Positions 17,147 to 27,775 are shown, counted from the first letter of the stretch. The stretch is DNA of 64,000 nt from Candidatus Angelobacter sp. Gp1-AA117 (GCA_003223515.1 QHVI01000050.1:1-64000), one strand, 5' to 3'. Translations and numbers: made by a program. The notes: a model not told the origin generated them from the sequence alone.

Positions 17147-18688
17147 TCACTGTTTCTTCAACAACACAACAACCCCTGCCAGCATGAGCACCAGAGGCGT
17201 AATCTTGCCTGACCATCCTGGCGAGACAGGCAGTTGCAGAATCAGGATCAGCAGCACCAGTAAAATGATGAAGTCGCCCGGAGAATATCTCGTGTGCACA
17301 GGCTCCCGGCTGGAAGGCGGCTGCATCATGTTGTCGAGCGGCAGTGCTGAAGCATGGTTGAGCGCGTCATCCAGAGTGCGGGGCAGGTGCGCCATGGCCG
17401 AAGCGAACTTATCGGTATTCTCATACCAGTAGCGCCAGTCCATGAGTTCGCGCATCTGCCCGAAGACATCACTAGTCTGAAACTCCTCCATGCCTTCGTG
17501 CAGCGCGTCGATATTGGGCGAAAGCTGCTTGGCGATCTTCGCCACAGAAAACAGGCCGCGATAAAAGCAGAGCAGGTGTGGCTGCGGAACATAGCCATGG
17601 TCCAGTGCGGTCTTCCAGTGCTGGAAGACAAGCTGCGCCAGCGCATTGCTGTCTGTGCCCAGGATGGGCTCCAGCATCCCAAAGTAGGCGGCCTGCCGGA
17701 AATTCGTACGAAACAGCTCAGTATCGATTTTGTGGTGTGCGTGGCGGGGCGCCATTTCGCGCAGCAGATACATGGCGGCTGTATCGGGATCATTTGCCAT
17801 CAAGGCGCCCAGATACTTTGAAAGATTTTCCCTGGTGCTGCTGGGGAGCCCGACAAATTCGCAACCGAGGAAAGAAATCCTGTTGTCCTCGAGCACATAA
17901 ATATTGTGCATCTGCAGATCAACAGGAAAGCAGCGGCCATGCACAGCCTGTTGCAGCCACACGTGACAAAGACGGCGCGCCCCGTTGTCCTGATGCTGGA
18001 AGAGCAGAGAGGGCGCCTGGAGCCGCTCAATGGTCAACAGCTTCGCGGTTGAGAGTTCAGCAAAAGTCCGGGGCGAAAAAAGGAATTCAAACGATGCGCT
18101 ATCCCGCGCCAGCAACTCCAGGGCTTCTCTCGTCAGCGCCAGGTCGGCCTTACGCCCAAGCGCAGTGCTGAAATCAGTCAGCACATCGAAGGGCAACAGG
18201 CCGCCGAATAGCGCCTCAATCTCCGTGACATTCAGAAATTCCGGGACAATCTTGTTTTGCAATCCATACCAGAAAGGATGCAGCAAAATGACGACAACCT
18301 CAGCGCCGGTTCTGAGTCGCCCATAATGGCTTTGGGCGATCAGCGTGGATTGAAAGGGAAGGAAATCAAATTCCGCGAAGACCCGGTCAAACTGTGCTCC
18401 CAATTCCTGCCCCAGAATTTCATGCACCTGGGCCGGGGGAAGTACCTGAGAAGAATCAGGAGCCAGGGCAAACTCACGGCAGTATTCCGCCGGCAGGGCG
18501 TCCAGACGCGAAGCCAGATACAAAGCAAGACACGAATGTGCTGGTCCCAGTTCCTGCAAATGCTGGCGCGCCTGCCGGGCATGCTGTTCCATGGCCAGAT
18601 GGTTGCCGGAAAGCGCTGCAGTGCCGCTGGCGGTGCGCGTACTCGCGGCGGGCCTGTGTGGGCGGCGATGTGTCCAGCGGCGCATCAT
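17147..18688 (-). CDS. ABC1/UbiB-family pseudokinase with C-terminal TM segments
   Basis: Start MMRRWTHRRPH at 18688 overlaps the upstream stop (ATGA). Degenerate motifs: LIAQSHYGRLRTGAEVVVILLHPFW, FPVDLQMHNIYVLEDNRISFLGCEFVG. Confidence 0.75.
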   Translation of the reverse strand: MMRRWTHRRPHRPAASTRTASGTAALSGNHLAMEQHARQARQHLQELGPAHSCLALYLASRLDALPAEYCREFALAPDSSQVLPPAQVHEILGQELGAQFDRVFAEFDFLPFQSTLIAQSHYGRLRTGAEVVVILLHPFWYGLQNKIVPEFLNVTEIEALFGGLLPFDVLTDFSTALGRKADLALTREALELLARDSASFEFLFSPRTFAELSTAKLLTIERLQAPSLLFQHQDNGARRLCHVWLQQAVHGRCFPVDLQMHNIYVLEDNRISFLGCEFVGLPSSTRENLSKYLGALMANDPDTAAMYLLREMAPRHAHHKIDTELFRTNFRQAAYFGMLEPILGTDSNALAQLVFQHWKTALDHGYVPQPHLLCFYRGLFSVAKIAKQLSPNIDALHEGMEEFQTSDVFGQMRELMDWRYWYENTDKFASAMAHLPRTLDDALNHASALPLDNMMQPPSSREPVHTRYSPGDFIILLVLLILILQLPVSPGWSGKITPLVLMLAGVVVLLKKQ

Positions 18689-20352
18689 GGTTGGGTACTG
18701 GAAGCCTCGCTGGCGGAGGATCGCGGATGTCGCAGCGCTTGCCACGCCACCAGTGCGAGCACCAGCACCAGAGGAATGGCAAGTTGCAGAGGAGTCAGTC
18801 TCTGCGGCCGCCAAATGGCTGCCAGGCAGACAGCGATCCATAAGACGTGCAGTGGCCACGCGCCTCCCTTGCGTGCCGGAGTCTTCGAGTTTGCGGCAAA
18901 GGAAGCAGATGCCGGCGGTGTGCCTGCGCCAGCTCTCCTCAGTATGGCGAAAGTGCGCAGGAAACCATCCCGAACCAGGCGGACATTGCCGCCGAACCAG
19001 CCGGAGAGCGTTTCCAGCGAGACCAGGCTGCGGAATGCATCGCGCTTGATGTGGCGCTCGCATGCCTCTTCGAGATGGCGGCCGATATCCAGTCCCGGTG
19101 AAAGGGTCTTCATCAACCCATCTAACGCAATGGCCGAGCGAATGTATTTAATGACATCCCGCTGTGGCCAGATACCACTTGCACGGGAGAGCAGCAGCAG
19201 CTCAAGCATGATTGAAGTAATGCTCTTGCGCAGGCGGCTTTCGCTTTTGTCTGCGCCGTACCAGGTGCTCGATAATTCCTTCAGTTGGCGATGGAAGGAG
19301 CCCGTGTCCGCCTTCTTGTCGAAGGTGGTGATGCGGAAAAAAGCTTCGCACATGCCTTCGATGTCTCCACGCGCATAAGCCAATGTCATCGAGATCAGGT
19401 GGCGCCGCGAGTAACGGCTTAAGATCCCCGAGATGCCGAAGTCGATATATCCAACCACATTCCCGGGCATGATCATGAGATTGCCGGGATGCAAATCCGC
19501 GTGAAACATGCCATGGCGGAAAGCGTCGCCGAGGAAATTGTCGATGAGACGCGCACCGTAAATCCCTGGATCAAAGTCGGGACTGGCAGCCGGTACTTTC
19601 CCGGCTTCCCGTTGCCGCAGATACTCTGAGATGGTAATCCCATCCAGAAACTCCACCGTGAGTATGCGCGTGGTGGTGCAACTCCAGAAAACCGCCGGAA
19701 CTTTTTCCTGCGCATTGTCTTTGGCGTTGTGGCCCAGTTCATCCATGTAGTGGGCTTCACGGCGATAATCGAGTTCTTCCCGGGTCCAGGCAATGAATTC
19801 TTCCGTCGGAGCAACGATCCAGTAGAGAGAACGGATACGCAGCAGCTTCACCGTGCCAACCGTAAAGCGGAGTGTTGCGATATCGGCGTCAAAATCGCTG
19901 AGAATGGTTGGCCGCCTGATCTTCACCGCAACTTTCTTGCCCTGCAACATTGCGACGTGAACCTGCCCGATAGAGCCTGTAGCGACGGGAGCAGGGTCGA
20001 ACTGATCAAAAACTTCCTGTGGACGCCGCTGCAGGTCCTCCAGAAAAGTTTTTTCCACGTCTGAATAAGGAAAGGCAGGCACCTGGTCGAAGAGGCTGAA
20101 AAGCGCGGCACAATATTCCAGGGGCATAAGGTCAGACTGCATGGCCAGCATCTGCCCGAACTTGATAAAGGTGCCGCCTATCTCTTCAATGGCCAGACGA
20201 AGCCTTCTCGGGCCTGACAAACGAGTTCCCGGAATCCGGCGGGCGAGGCGGGGCCATCGCGCGGCCCGCTGGTGGACGATGTGCAGAACAGCGTGGCGAG
20301 CCACGGTGAAAAAAACGTTCTTAAACCGGGAGAGGCTTGCTTTGGCCCTCAT
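18685..20352 (-). CDS. ABC1/UbiB-family atypical kinase
   Basis: VATGSIGQVHVAMLQGKKVAVKIRRP, FHADLHPGNLMIMPGNVVGYIDFGISG; two C-terminal hydrophobic helices. Confidence 0.93.
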   Translation of the reverse strand: MRAKASLSRFKNVFFTVARHAVLHIVHQRAARWPRLARRIPGTRLSGPRRLRLAIEEIGGTFIKFGQMLAMQSDLMPLEYCAALFSLFDQVPAFPYSDVEKTFLEDLQRRPQEVFDQFDPAPVATGSIGQVHVAMLQGKKVAVKIRRPTILSDFDADIATLRFTVGTVKLLRIRSLYWIVAPTEEFIAWTREELDYRREAHYMDELGHNAKDNAQEKVPAVFWSCTTTRILTVEFLDGITISEYLRQREAGKVPAASPDFDPGIYGARLIDNFLGDAFRHGMFHADLHPGNLMIMPGNVVGYIDFGISGILSRYSRRHLISMTLAYARGDIEGMCEAFFRITTFDKKADTGSFHRQLKELSSTWYGADKSESRLRKSITSIMLELLLLSRASGIWPQRDVIKYIRSAIALDGLMKTLSPGLDIGRHLEEACERHIKRDAFRSLVSLETLSGWFGGNVRLVRDGFLRTFAILRRAGAGTPPASASFAANSKTPARKGGAWPLHVLWIAVCLAAIWRPQRLTPLQLAIPLVLVLALVAWQALRHPRSSASEASSTQP

Positions 20353-21946
20353 CTTGGCTCCGCTCGAAAATTGATCCGAAGAAAACAGACTTGCGCCGCG
20401 CCAGCATGTCGTCTACGGCCTGCTGCATTGCCATGCGTACCTCGCGGCTGATCGCTCTCACTACCGCGCGGTCTTCTACCGCCTCCGGCCCATACTGCTC
20501 GGTGCTGATGGGCGGCAGAAATTGCGTGTGCCACTTGGAAGGCAACGGCACCGGCGCGAGAGGAAACGTAGGCGTGATGGGAATGAATGGCCATCCGGCA
20601 TAACGGGTCCAGCGCCTTGACTTGATCTTGCCGACAATGGGAAAAATCTCGGCGCTGCCGACTGTCACAAAGGGCACAATCGGGGCCTGGTGGCGCAACG
20701 CCAGTTTGACGAAGGCATCCCGGCCAAAGCCTTGCAGCTTGTATGCGTCACGGTACAGTGAGAACGCGCCGTGAATTCCTTCAGGAAAGATTCCCAGCAA
20801 CTCGTTGCTGGCAAGAACATGATCCGCGCTTTCCTGGCAGGCCACCACGCCACCGAGTTTGGTCATGAAGTTGGCCAGGAACGGAAACTTCAATAAGCCA
20901 GGATGGGTGAGAAAGCGTGGATACCGGCCGGTCTTTTTCACGATGGTGTGCAGCGCCATTACGCCGTCGAACGGCATGAAGCCGCGATGCATTCCCACCA
21001 GCAGCGCGCGGCCCTGGGCAGGAATATATTCCATTCCTCTATCTTCAATGCGCCAGTAAAACTCGCTGAGAAACTTGAACAGCGTCTTGCCGTAGAACCG
21101 GATGTAATCTTTGTCCATGCCAAACAGGTCGAACCCGGCAGCTTGTTTTGTCTCGGCTTCACCTCCGCGCATTTGCAGCAGGGCTGTCACGCTCGAGTTC
21201 TGCGGTACAAATCCAAGTTCGCGCTTCATCTTCTCGCCGGAGATGCTCCAGGAATAGCGCAGGTATTCGAGGCACTCTGCCCCACGGGTGATACGTTGCA
21301 GCGTGCGCGGGAAGGGAAGACGTATGCTGCCCAGAATCCTCACTGCCTGATGCAGAGGCACTACATTGTCAGGCGCAACATTGAATGTCCCGCAGGCTTG
21401 CCGTTCCAGCACGCAAAGTATGGCACGCGCCAGATCTGCCACGCTCAGGAATTGAAAGACAGGATCATGTCCCGGAAGGGTGGTTGTCCAGCCATGGGAG
21501 AGCAAGCGCGCCGGGAACACAGACGGCTCTGCAACCGGACAAACCCTGAGAACAGTCAGGATTGTCCCGCCGCTCAATAATTTTACAGCCAGCGATTCCA
21601 GCGATCTCCACTGTTCGCAGATCTTCTGCGACTCGCAACCCGGAAGGGAGTAATCTTCCCAAACCAGCGCCTGCCTGCCCGGCCCAATGCCATAAACGAA
21701 TGCACTGGACAGCAGGACAAATCGTCCGGCTGATACCTGCGCTGCATGCTGCAATACGCGCTGAGTTTCAGCTGAATCGGGCAGAGTGCCGTCAGCCGTG
21801 GGCAAGTAGATGTAGCTCTGTTCTCGATCAGCCGCATGAGATGCGTAAAAATCTTGGGGGCTCATCAGCCGCACATCGCCAAGCGCTCTTTGCAGTTCAG
21901 CAGTCGGTGAGCGGCGAGCATTAGCAATCAGAATGATGTCTGTCAT
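20321..21946 (-). CDS. Fusion of SDR/NAD-epimerase-like domain and PlsC-type acyltransferase
   Basis: VLLSSAFVYGIG, FQFLSVADLARAI, CGTFNVA; then GMHRGFMPFD, LGIFPEGIHG. Confidence 0.85.
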   Translation of the reverse strand: MTDIILIANARRSPTAELQRALGDVRLMSPQDFYASHAADREQSYIYLPTADGTLPDSAETQRVLQHAAQVSAGRFVLLSSAFVYGIGPGRQALVWEDYSLPGCESQKICEQWRSLESLAVKLLSGGTILTVLRVCPVAEPSVFPARLLSHGWTTTLPGHDPVFQFLSVADLARAILCVLERQACGTFNVAPDNVVPLHQAVRILGSIRLPFPRTLQRITRGAECLEYLRYSWSISGEKMKRELGFVPQNSSVTALLQMRGGEAETKQAAGFDLFGMDKDYIRFYGKTLFKFLSEFYWRIEDRGMEYIPAQGRALLVGMHRGFMPFDGVMALHTIVKKTGRYPRFLTHPGLLKFPFLANFMTKLGGVVACQESADHVLASNELLGIFPEGIHGAFSLYRDAYKLQGFGRDAFVKLALRHQAPIVPFVTVGSAEIFPIVGKIKSRRWTRYAGWPFIPITPTFPLAPVPLPSKWHTQFLPPISTEQYGPEAVEDRAVVRAISREVRMAMQQAVDDMLARRKSVFFGSIFERSQDEGQSKPLPV

Positions 21947-22015
21947 TTGCTTATCAAAATCTGTGTTTGTCTGTGTCGATCTGTGGTTAGGTTTGTTTTT
22001 CAGCGTTTTTCAGCG

Positions 22016-23599
22016 TTAATCAGCGGCAAGAAAATCGGCTCTTACTCCACTACACTGCGCCTCCGTATCTCTGTGTCTCTGTGGTAGATTTTGGCTGCTG
22101 TGTATCGACCCTATGGGAACTGCCGTGCTTTCTGTAATCTGTCTGGCGGCGCGCACGGCGGAAATCATCACCGGAGTGATGCCGCCACCGGGTTGCGCCC
22201 AATGTCCAACAAAATGAAGGTTCTTGAAGGGCCCCTGAATTCCAGGGCGATGCTCTCCAAGCTGGTCCGGCGACATCTCCCAGCCCAGCATCGCGCCGTG
22301 ATGGTTGAGCGTGTACCGGTATGAGGTCTGCGCTGAGGCGCTCAGCTTGACCACGATCTTGCTGGAGAGGCCGGGGATGCAGCGCTCCAGTGAACCGAGA
22401 ATCCAGTTTTCGATGGCAGCTTTGTGCGCGCTCCAGTCTTCAACATTGTCAAAATCAACCCTGGTGACCTTCTGCACAATAATGATCTGCCCGCCCGGAG
22501 GCGCGAGCCCCTGATCGAACACCGTCGGCAGAAAGACTTTGAAGGCCTGGGTTGCCACGTTTTCTGCGTCCCAGGAACTCCAGTGATATCCCTCCGCCCT
22601 TCGCAACTCTTCGAGAGAAATGTCTTTCAGCCCGATGTGCAGCAGAAAACATGGCATGGAGGTGCGAAGCTGCCTGATCCCCCCCAGGTAATCAGGATCG
22701 AGCAACTCCGGACCGATCATTCGCTCCAGTGTCAGCCGCAGGTCGGCATTTGAGACCACTACACCGGCGGAAATGTGTTTTCTCTCGCGGTGGCGCAGGC
22801 TTCCGGTCTCGATCTCAACTCCGCGTGCGCTGTGATTATGAATATGAATACGCCGCACGTTGGTATTCATCAGGATGTGCCCGCCGCCTTCCTCGAAGCG
22901 CTGGGCCAGTTCGTCGACAAACACCTGCGATCCCCCGCGTGGATAGTAATTTCCCAGAAAGTAGGCAAGGCGCAGCATGGAGTCGAAGACAAACGAGGTG
23001 CGCGAAGGCGGTGAACCCCAATGGCCAATGTCCCCGGTAAGCAGCAGCTTCAACTTGGGATCGGTAAAGTGGCTTTCCAGCACGTCGCGAATGGTCAGGT
23101 GCTGGTAGGGAACAATGCGGTCCGTGGCTACATTGCGAAAATAATGAACCAGGCCGATGAGATAGGTTTTCCGGGCGAGAGAAAAGAACGTGTCAATATT
23201 ATGGGCTTCGGCGGGAAATTCCTGTTTGAGCCTTTGCAGGTAAGTATCAAAGCTGGCTGGAACCGCGAACCGCGAACCGTCGGGGAAGTGGAAGGAATCC
23301 ACCGGGTCCATCTTGACCCATTCGGTTGTGATGCCCAGGTCCGCCAGCAGAGAGCCGGTAATCGTCGCAGGATTGCCCAGCAGCGGATAAAAATGAGTGG
23401 CCGCGTCAAAGGTATAACCGTTGCGGCGAAACGTGCTGCAATAGCCCCCCACCAGGGAGTGCTGCTCCACCAGAAGCACCTTCATGCCCGCGCGGAGCAG
23501 CAGGTTGGCGCACACCAGGCCGCCTACACCCGCACCAATCACCACCGCATCGTAAGAGCTGTTAGGCTCGCTGCGAAGACCTCGGAAGCGCCTGGCCAA
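22016..23599 (-). CDS. CrtI/phytoene desaturase-family FAD oxidoreductase
   Basis: YDAVVIGAGVGGLVCANLLLRAGMKVLLVEQHSLVGGYCSTF; C-terminal NLHFVGHWAQPGGGITPVMISA. Confidence 0.9.
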   Translation of the reverse strand: MARRFRGLRSEPNSSYDAVVIGAGVGGLVCANLLLRAGMKVLLVEQHSLVGGYCSTFRRNGYTFDAATHFYPLLGNPATITGSLLADLGITTEWVKMDPVDSFHFPDGSRFAVPASFDTYLQRLKQEFPAEAHNIDTFFSLARKTYLIGLVHYFRNVATDRIVPYQHLTIRDVLESHFTDPKLKLLLTGDIGHWGSPPSRTSFVFDSMLRLAYFLGNYYPRGGSQVFVDELAQRFEEGGGHILMNTNVRRIHIHNHSARGVEIETGSLRHRERKHISAGVVVSNADLRLTLERMIGPELLDPDYLGGIRQLRTSMPCFLLHIGLKDISLEELRRAEGYHWSSWDAENVATQAFKVFLPTVFDQGLAPPGGQIIIVQKVTRVDFDNVEDWSAHKAAIENWILGSLERCIPGLSSKIVVKLSASAQTSYRYTLNHHGAMLGWEMSPDQLGEHRPGIQGPFKNLHFVGHWAQPGGGITPVMISAVRAARQITESTAVPIGSIHSSQNLPQRHRDTEAQCSGVRADFLAAD

Positions 23600-23766
23600 G
23601 ACCTCTCCTTGCGACAGCAGATCCGCTCAGATGCATCCTGGTGATGTGCTTCTGGGCTACAAAGCTAGACATTTGAGTAGCGAAGATTTGCGTAAGGGCA
23701 CAGCAGGATGCTGTGTCCCGCCAGAGCGCTTAAGAAATGCGTAAGCCGGTTTCGCACGAAAAAATT

Positions 23767-23792
23767 GGGCGAGACACTTTTATGCCTCGCCC
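23767..23792 (-). terminator. Probable intrinsic terminator for the TonB-like gene
   Basis: GGGCGAG...CTCGCCC, followed on the minus strand by AATTTTTTCG. Confidence 0.6.
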
Positions 23793-23895
23793 GAAACCAC
23801 AAACCTGAGAGAGGGCGCGGAACTCTGGCGCGCCTTGTTTGATCTGTGGCTAAAACATCACATGGATGGTGGTGCGCCATCCATGCAGGAAAACT

Positions 23896-24954
23896 TCAAT
23901 CGGTTGTCGCCGGCGTGGCCGGAGCTACCGGAAGTGAGGGGCGTCCAAACATGAGGCCGGTTTCCACTTCCAGCCGCTGCCCGTTTTTCTCATAAGGCCT
24001 GAACTTCCACTGCTTCAAAGCATCCGTGATCGTCTTTTCCTGCTCAGGATAGGCGCTGAGAAAATGGATATACCTGATCTTGCCTTCCTTATTAATGATG
24101 ATGCGCACCGGGATTGCGTTATACCTTTGTACCGTAAGCACAGGATCAACCCGTTCAGCTACGTTCTCACCCTGGGCATAGTCCTTGAGGCACACAGGAA
24201 CATTGCCGCCTCCGGTTCCACCAGTAGAGCTGGCCTCTACCGGCAGTTTCATTTTCTTGTCCATATCCCCCACCAGCTCTTCCAGAGCCTTCGGGTCATG
24301 GTTCATCAATACGATCTCCACCGTATGGCAGCGAATCTCCGTGGCCAGTACATACCAGTGCAGTTGGGCCACCACAGACCAATAGGCAAAGAATGTGAAG
24401 GGCTGGCCTGCAATTGTCGTCTGGGTCGGCTTCAACTCGAGTTGATAATCTTCCGGCAGGTGGTTCTTGGTGTAATTTACATATTGCCGCGCATTGGCCG
24501 CAGGCACCGGGGTAAAAAACATATCATGGGCGGTGAACAAAATACTGCCTCTGGCTTCGCCTTTGTAAGTATCAGCCCGGCTGATTTGCGACAGCACATA
24601 TCTTCCCGTATCTGATGGCGGCGGTGGAGTGTACTTTTGCACCCAATCGGGAGGCAGAGGATAGCTGATGCCGAAATAAGGATCCGTGAAGATGTTGTTG
24701 CTTACGCTGCTGCCTTCCGGCACTGGGATTTTGGAATCGCTGGCGCTTGACCACGCGCCCTTGATGATAATAGTGTCCTTCGGCACTATATTCTTCGGAT
24801 CAGGCTTTGTAACATCAGAAAAATCTCCGCCACTAGGAGTAACAGCCTGGATCGGCGGACTCTGTTCCGGAGTTCCCTGAATAAGCTGGCCCCATGCCAT
24901 CCATGGCATGCACATCGTAACAATAATGAGTAGTCGCCAACATCCCGACTGCAT
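23896..24954 (-). CDS. Secreted protein with TonB C-terminal-like domain
   Basis: Signal peptide; VLTVQRYNAIPVRIIINKEGKIRYIHFLSAYPEQEKTITDALKQWKFRPYEKNGQRLEVETGL. Confidence 0.75.
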   Translation of the reverse strand: MQSGCWRLLIIVTMCMPWMAWGQLIQGTPEQSPPIQAVTPSGGDFSDVTKPDPKNIVPKDTIIIKGAWSSASDSKIPVPEGSSVSNNIFTDPYFGISYPLPPDWVQKYTPPPPSDTGRYVLSQISRADTYKGEARGSILFTAHDMFFTPVPAANARQYVNYTKNHLPEDYQLELKPTQTTIAGQPFTFFAYWSVVAQLHWYVLATEIRCHTVEIVLMNHDPKALEELVGDMDKKMKLPVEASSTGGTGGGNVPVCLKDYAQGENVAERVDPVLTVQRYNAIPVRIIINKEGKIRYIHFLSAYPEQEKTITDALKQWKFRPYEKNGQRLEVETGLMFGRPSLPVAPATPATTD

Positions 24955-25039
24955 AGCTGCGTTCCTCCCAAGTCTGAGGATTTCAGAACACTGTCCAATA
25001 ACAAACGAGAACTAACTAACTCGGCTTCCTCTAAACTGT

Positions 25040-25305
25040 AAATCCTGAAGTTCTTCGCGGTCTGAGAAGAAAAATTCCAGCGATCCTCCTCCGCAACCTT
25101 CCTTTTTCCAGAGGCATTTGCGGATGAGACTTGCCTTTGGCGGGAAGGTAAATATCGGATCACCTCCACAAAATTCTTATCGTTTTTCTCCGTGTCTCAG
25201 TGTTCTCCGTGTCTCCGTGGTTAAGGTTGTGATTCTTATTGCCTCTGCTTACTCTGTTCCTCTGTGTTGCAAAGGTTTTGCCGTTTGGGTGCGGCCTGCC
25301 GCGCT
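25040..25305. repeat. Dispersed intergenic repeat, long copy 2
   Basis: Near-identical to 1118-1395. Confidence 0.85.
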
Positions 25306-25322
25306 ATGTTGTGTGTGAAAGA

Positions 25323-25350
25323 AGGCGAGATCACATTTGTGATCTCGCCT
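25323..25350 (-). terminator. Strong hairpin terminator
   Basis: Perfect inverted repeat aggcgagatcaca tt tgtgatctcgcct immediately 3' of the cytochrome-like gene. Confidence 0.7.
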
Positions 25351-25364
25351 GAAAAAAACAGAAA

Positions 25365-26797
25365 CTACAACGAGCGCAGGAAATTGATCAGGTCCTGCTG
25401 CTGGCTGAGGCTCAACGCGGCGGCAGTGTTCAGCGAGGTGTTGGCCTCAGAACCATTGCTGCCGTGAGCATTGATAGCCGTAATGAGGCTGCTGGTGCGG
25501 CCATCGTGCAGGAAGAAGATGCGCTGCCCTACTCCCCACAGCGGCGCTGTGCGGAACTGGTCTCCGCCGGCCCCGCCTTGGGACACGTTATCCGCCAAGC
25601 CCGTACCCATGTGATGAATCTCAAGATCAGAGAACAGGTTTGCAGTGGCATTGCTCAAACCCGCAGTCAACCGCGAAGGCTGTGTTTTGAGCGATGTTGT
25701 GTGACAGACTGCGCAGCCAACGGAGCTGAACAGGGCACGGCCATTGGCAATTGAAGTTGAGCCGCCCGGAACAGTGGTGGAAGGCTAGGCGGCGCCAGAT
25801 CCTCCATGAAGACCTTAAACAAGGTGATATCACTGGACGAACTGGCCGCGTTGGTCCCATTGGAATGCGTGATGTCTTCCGGGTAGCCGATCTGTGCCAG
25901 GTTCAGGCAGTTGGCCGGTAAACCAAGGTTGCCGCTGCCGCCATTACCGTCTTCTCCCGGCAGTGGCCGGTCTTGCTGGAAGATTTCGTTGGTGATACCC
26001 ATTTCCACGTTGTAGGCTTCGCCGGCAAACAGCAGCAGTGACTTGTTCTGCGCCTTCCAGCCGAAGCGGCTGATGGTGCCGTCATTGCCGTTGTGGTTGA
26101 ACGTTCCGGCAACACCGAACGAGTTATTGGCATTGTTTGCTTGATTGATCAACAGGGTTGAGTCGTCAATGTTGGCCATCATGCCCGAACCAAATACCGG
26201 CGTGGGAATGCGGAAAATGAGGTTGTTGGCAGCCTGGGCCGCAGCAAAGCCGGGCTGTTGCAGGCTGCAATTGCCGGCATCGGCGCGGCCGCTCACCGTA
26301 AACAAGGTCTCCACTCCGCCGTTCGGGTTCGCGGTGTTGGCGGTGCCGTTGGCGTTAAAGAAGAACGGGAACCGGGCTTCGCGCACCGGACCAGTCGCTG
26401 TGATGAATGAGGGAATGGTATTCGTGTTGCCGCTTACCACCCCATTGACGATGACTTGGCTTTGGGGATTGGGTCCCACTTTGGGAAAGATGTTGGCATT
26501 GGGGCTCGTACCACCGGGCGCCGGCTGGGAGTGACATCCGCCGCACCCGTCAAGGTTGAACCGTGGCCCCAGACCGGGGTTATCTCCGGTAACTGTCTGG
26601 TGTTCGTTGAACTGTGCGAGTCCGGCATTGAAAAATGCCAGATCATTTGCGTTGGCTGATACGGACGCCAGCGGTTGGCCGGCATTCACTCCCGTTGTGC
26701 TCCGAACGCCAGGGTCGACTACTTGTGCATAGGCCGCTCCTGCTACCAGCAGTGCGGCAATGAAGATTGAAACCGAACCGAGCTTGACTGCTTTCAT
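25365..26797 (-). pseudogene. Di-heme peroxidase-like (DUF1111-type) cytochrome, apparently frameshifted
   Basis: ORF 25667..26797 has LDGCGGCHSQP; the second heme motif (VGCAVCHTTSLKTQPSRLTAGLSN) is readable only in the 25365..25670 frame, implying a 1-nt indel near 25770-25790. Confidence 0.75.
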
Positions 26798-27329
26798 CGA
26801 TAATCCTCCTTGGCTACATCCGGTATTTGCCTGATCCTTAGACCGGGAAAAGCTTGCGCTCCAGAAATTTGTTTCGGCGGCATTGGCGATAACTGCCGGG
26901 CAGCGCTTGCTGGTTGGCGCGCCCAGAGATCTCCCGTCTCGCTATCGCAAGTCGTCATGAATCTCGAGATGAGGAGCGGGAATTCCGCCGTTCAGCAGGC
27001 TATTCATAATTGCCTGCCAAAATGAACGGGAAGGTAAGGTGTAAATTTTCCTGAGCAATATGCCCGGCACCACATATGGGTGTCAACGAGCGCACGTAGC
27101 ATACGGGAACCCTGGATTTGAGTCAAGGAAATTTAGACAGGAAAATTTAGTTAGCCTTATCCGCTATTAAATAGAGAAATCACAGAATGTAACCATGTTT
27201 GACCTGATGTTGTGCTACTGAATGATCAAATTCGTTTCAGGCCACGAAGAATCTTTCCGGACTGGATCACGAAAAAATAACCTCTTTACTTTCTCTTAAG
27301 TGCTTTCTCTATGTCCTTTGTGAAACCTT

Positions 27330-27775
27330 TGTGGGCCCTCTGTATTGCATTGCTATGTTTCAAATTCTTCGCGACCCGAAAAGAATTCGGCGCTTCTCCG
27401 TGACCTCCCTTTTCCTCCCGTATTTGCGGATGAGACTTTGTCTTTGGCGGGAAGGTAAATATTCGGATCACCTCCACAAATTCTTATCGTTTTTCTCCAT
27501 GTCTCTGTATTGCTAACAATCAAATTCGTCTCAAGGGGCGAAGAATTATCAGCGAAACTTGCACGTAAAAAATTCGCGTAAATTCGCGCTATTCGCGTCA
27601 TTCGCGCCTTACTTGCCTTCCTCTGCGCTCTCTGCGTTCTCTGCGGTTAAAGCCGTTTGGTTGTGGCTCGCCACGCTGCGGTTAAGGTTTTGATTCTTAT
27701 TGCCTCTGCTTACTCTGTTCCTCTGTGTTGCAAAGGTGTTGCCGTTTGGTTGCGGCCTGCCGCGCTATGTTGAAA
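27330..27775. repeat. Dispersed intergenic repeat, long copy 3, interrupted by extra sequence
   Basis: First half 27330-27500 and second half about 27610-27775 match copies 1 and 2; about 100 bp of other sequence between. Confidence 0.8.

Noticed and set aside
18257-19378. 373-aa + strand ORF
   Set aside because: Antisense to UbiB-family genes; shadow of high-GC coding frame.
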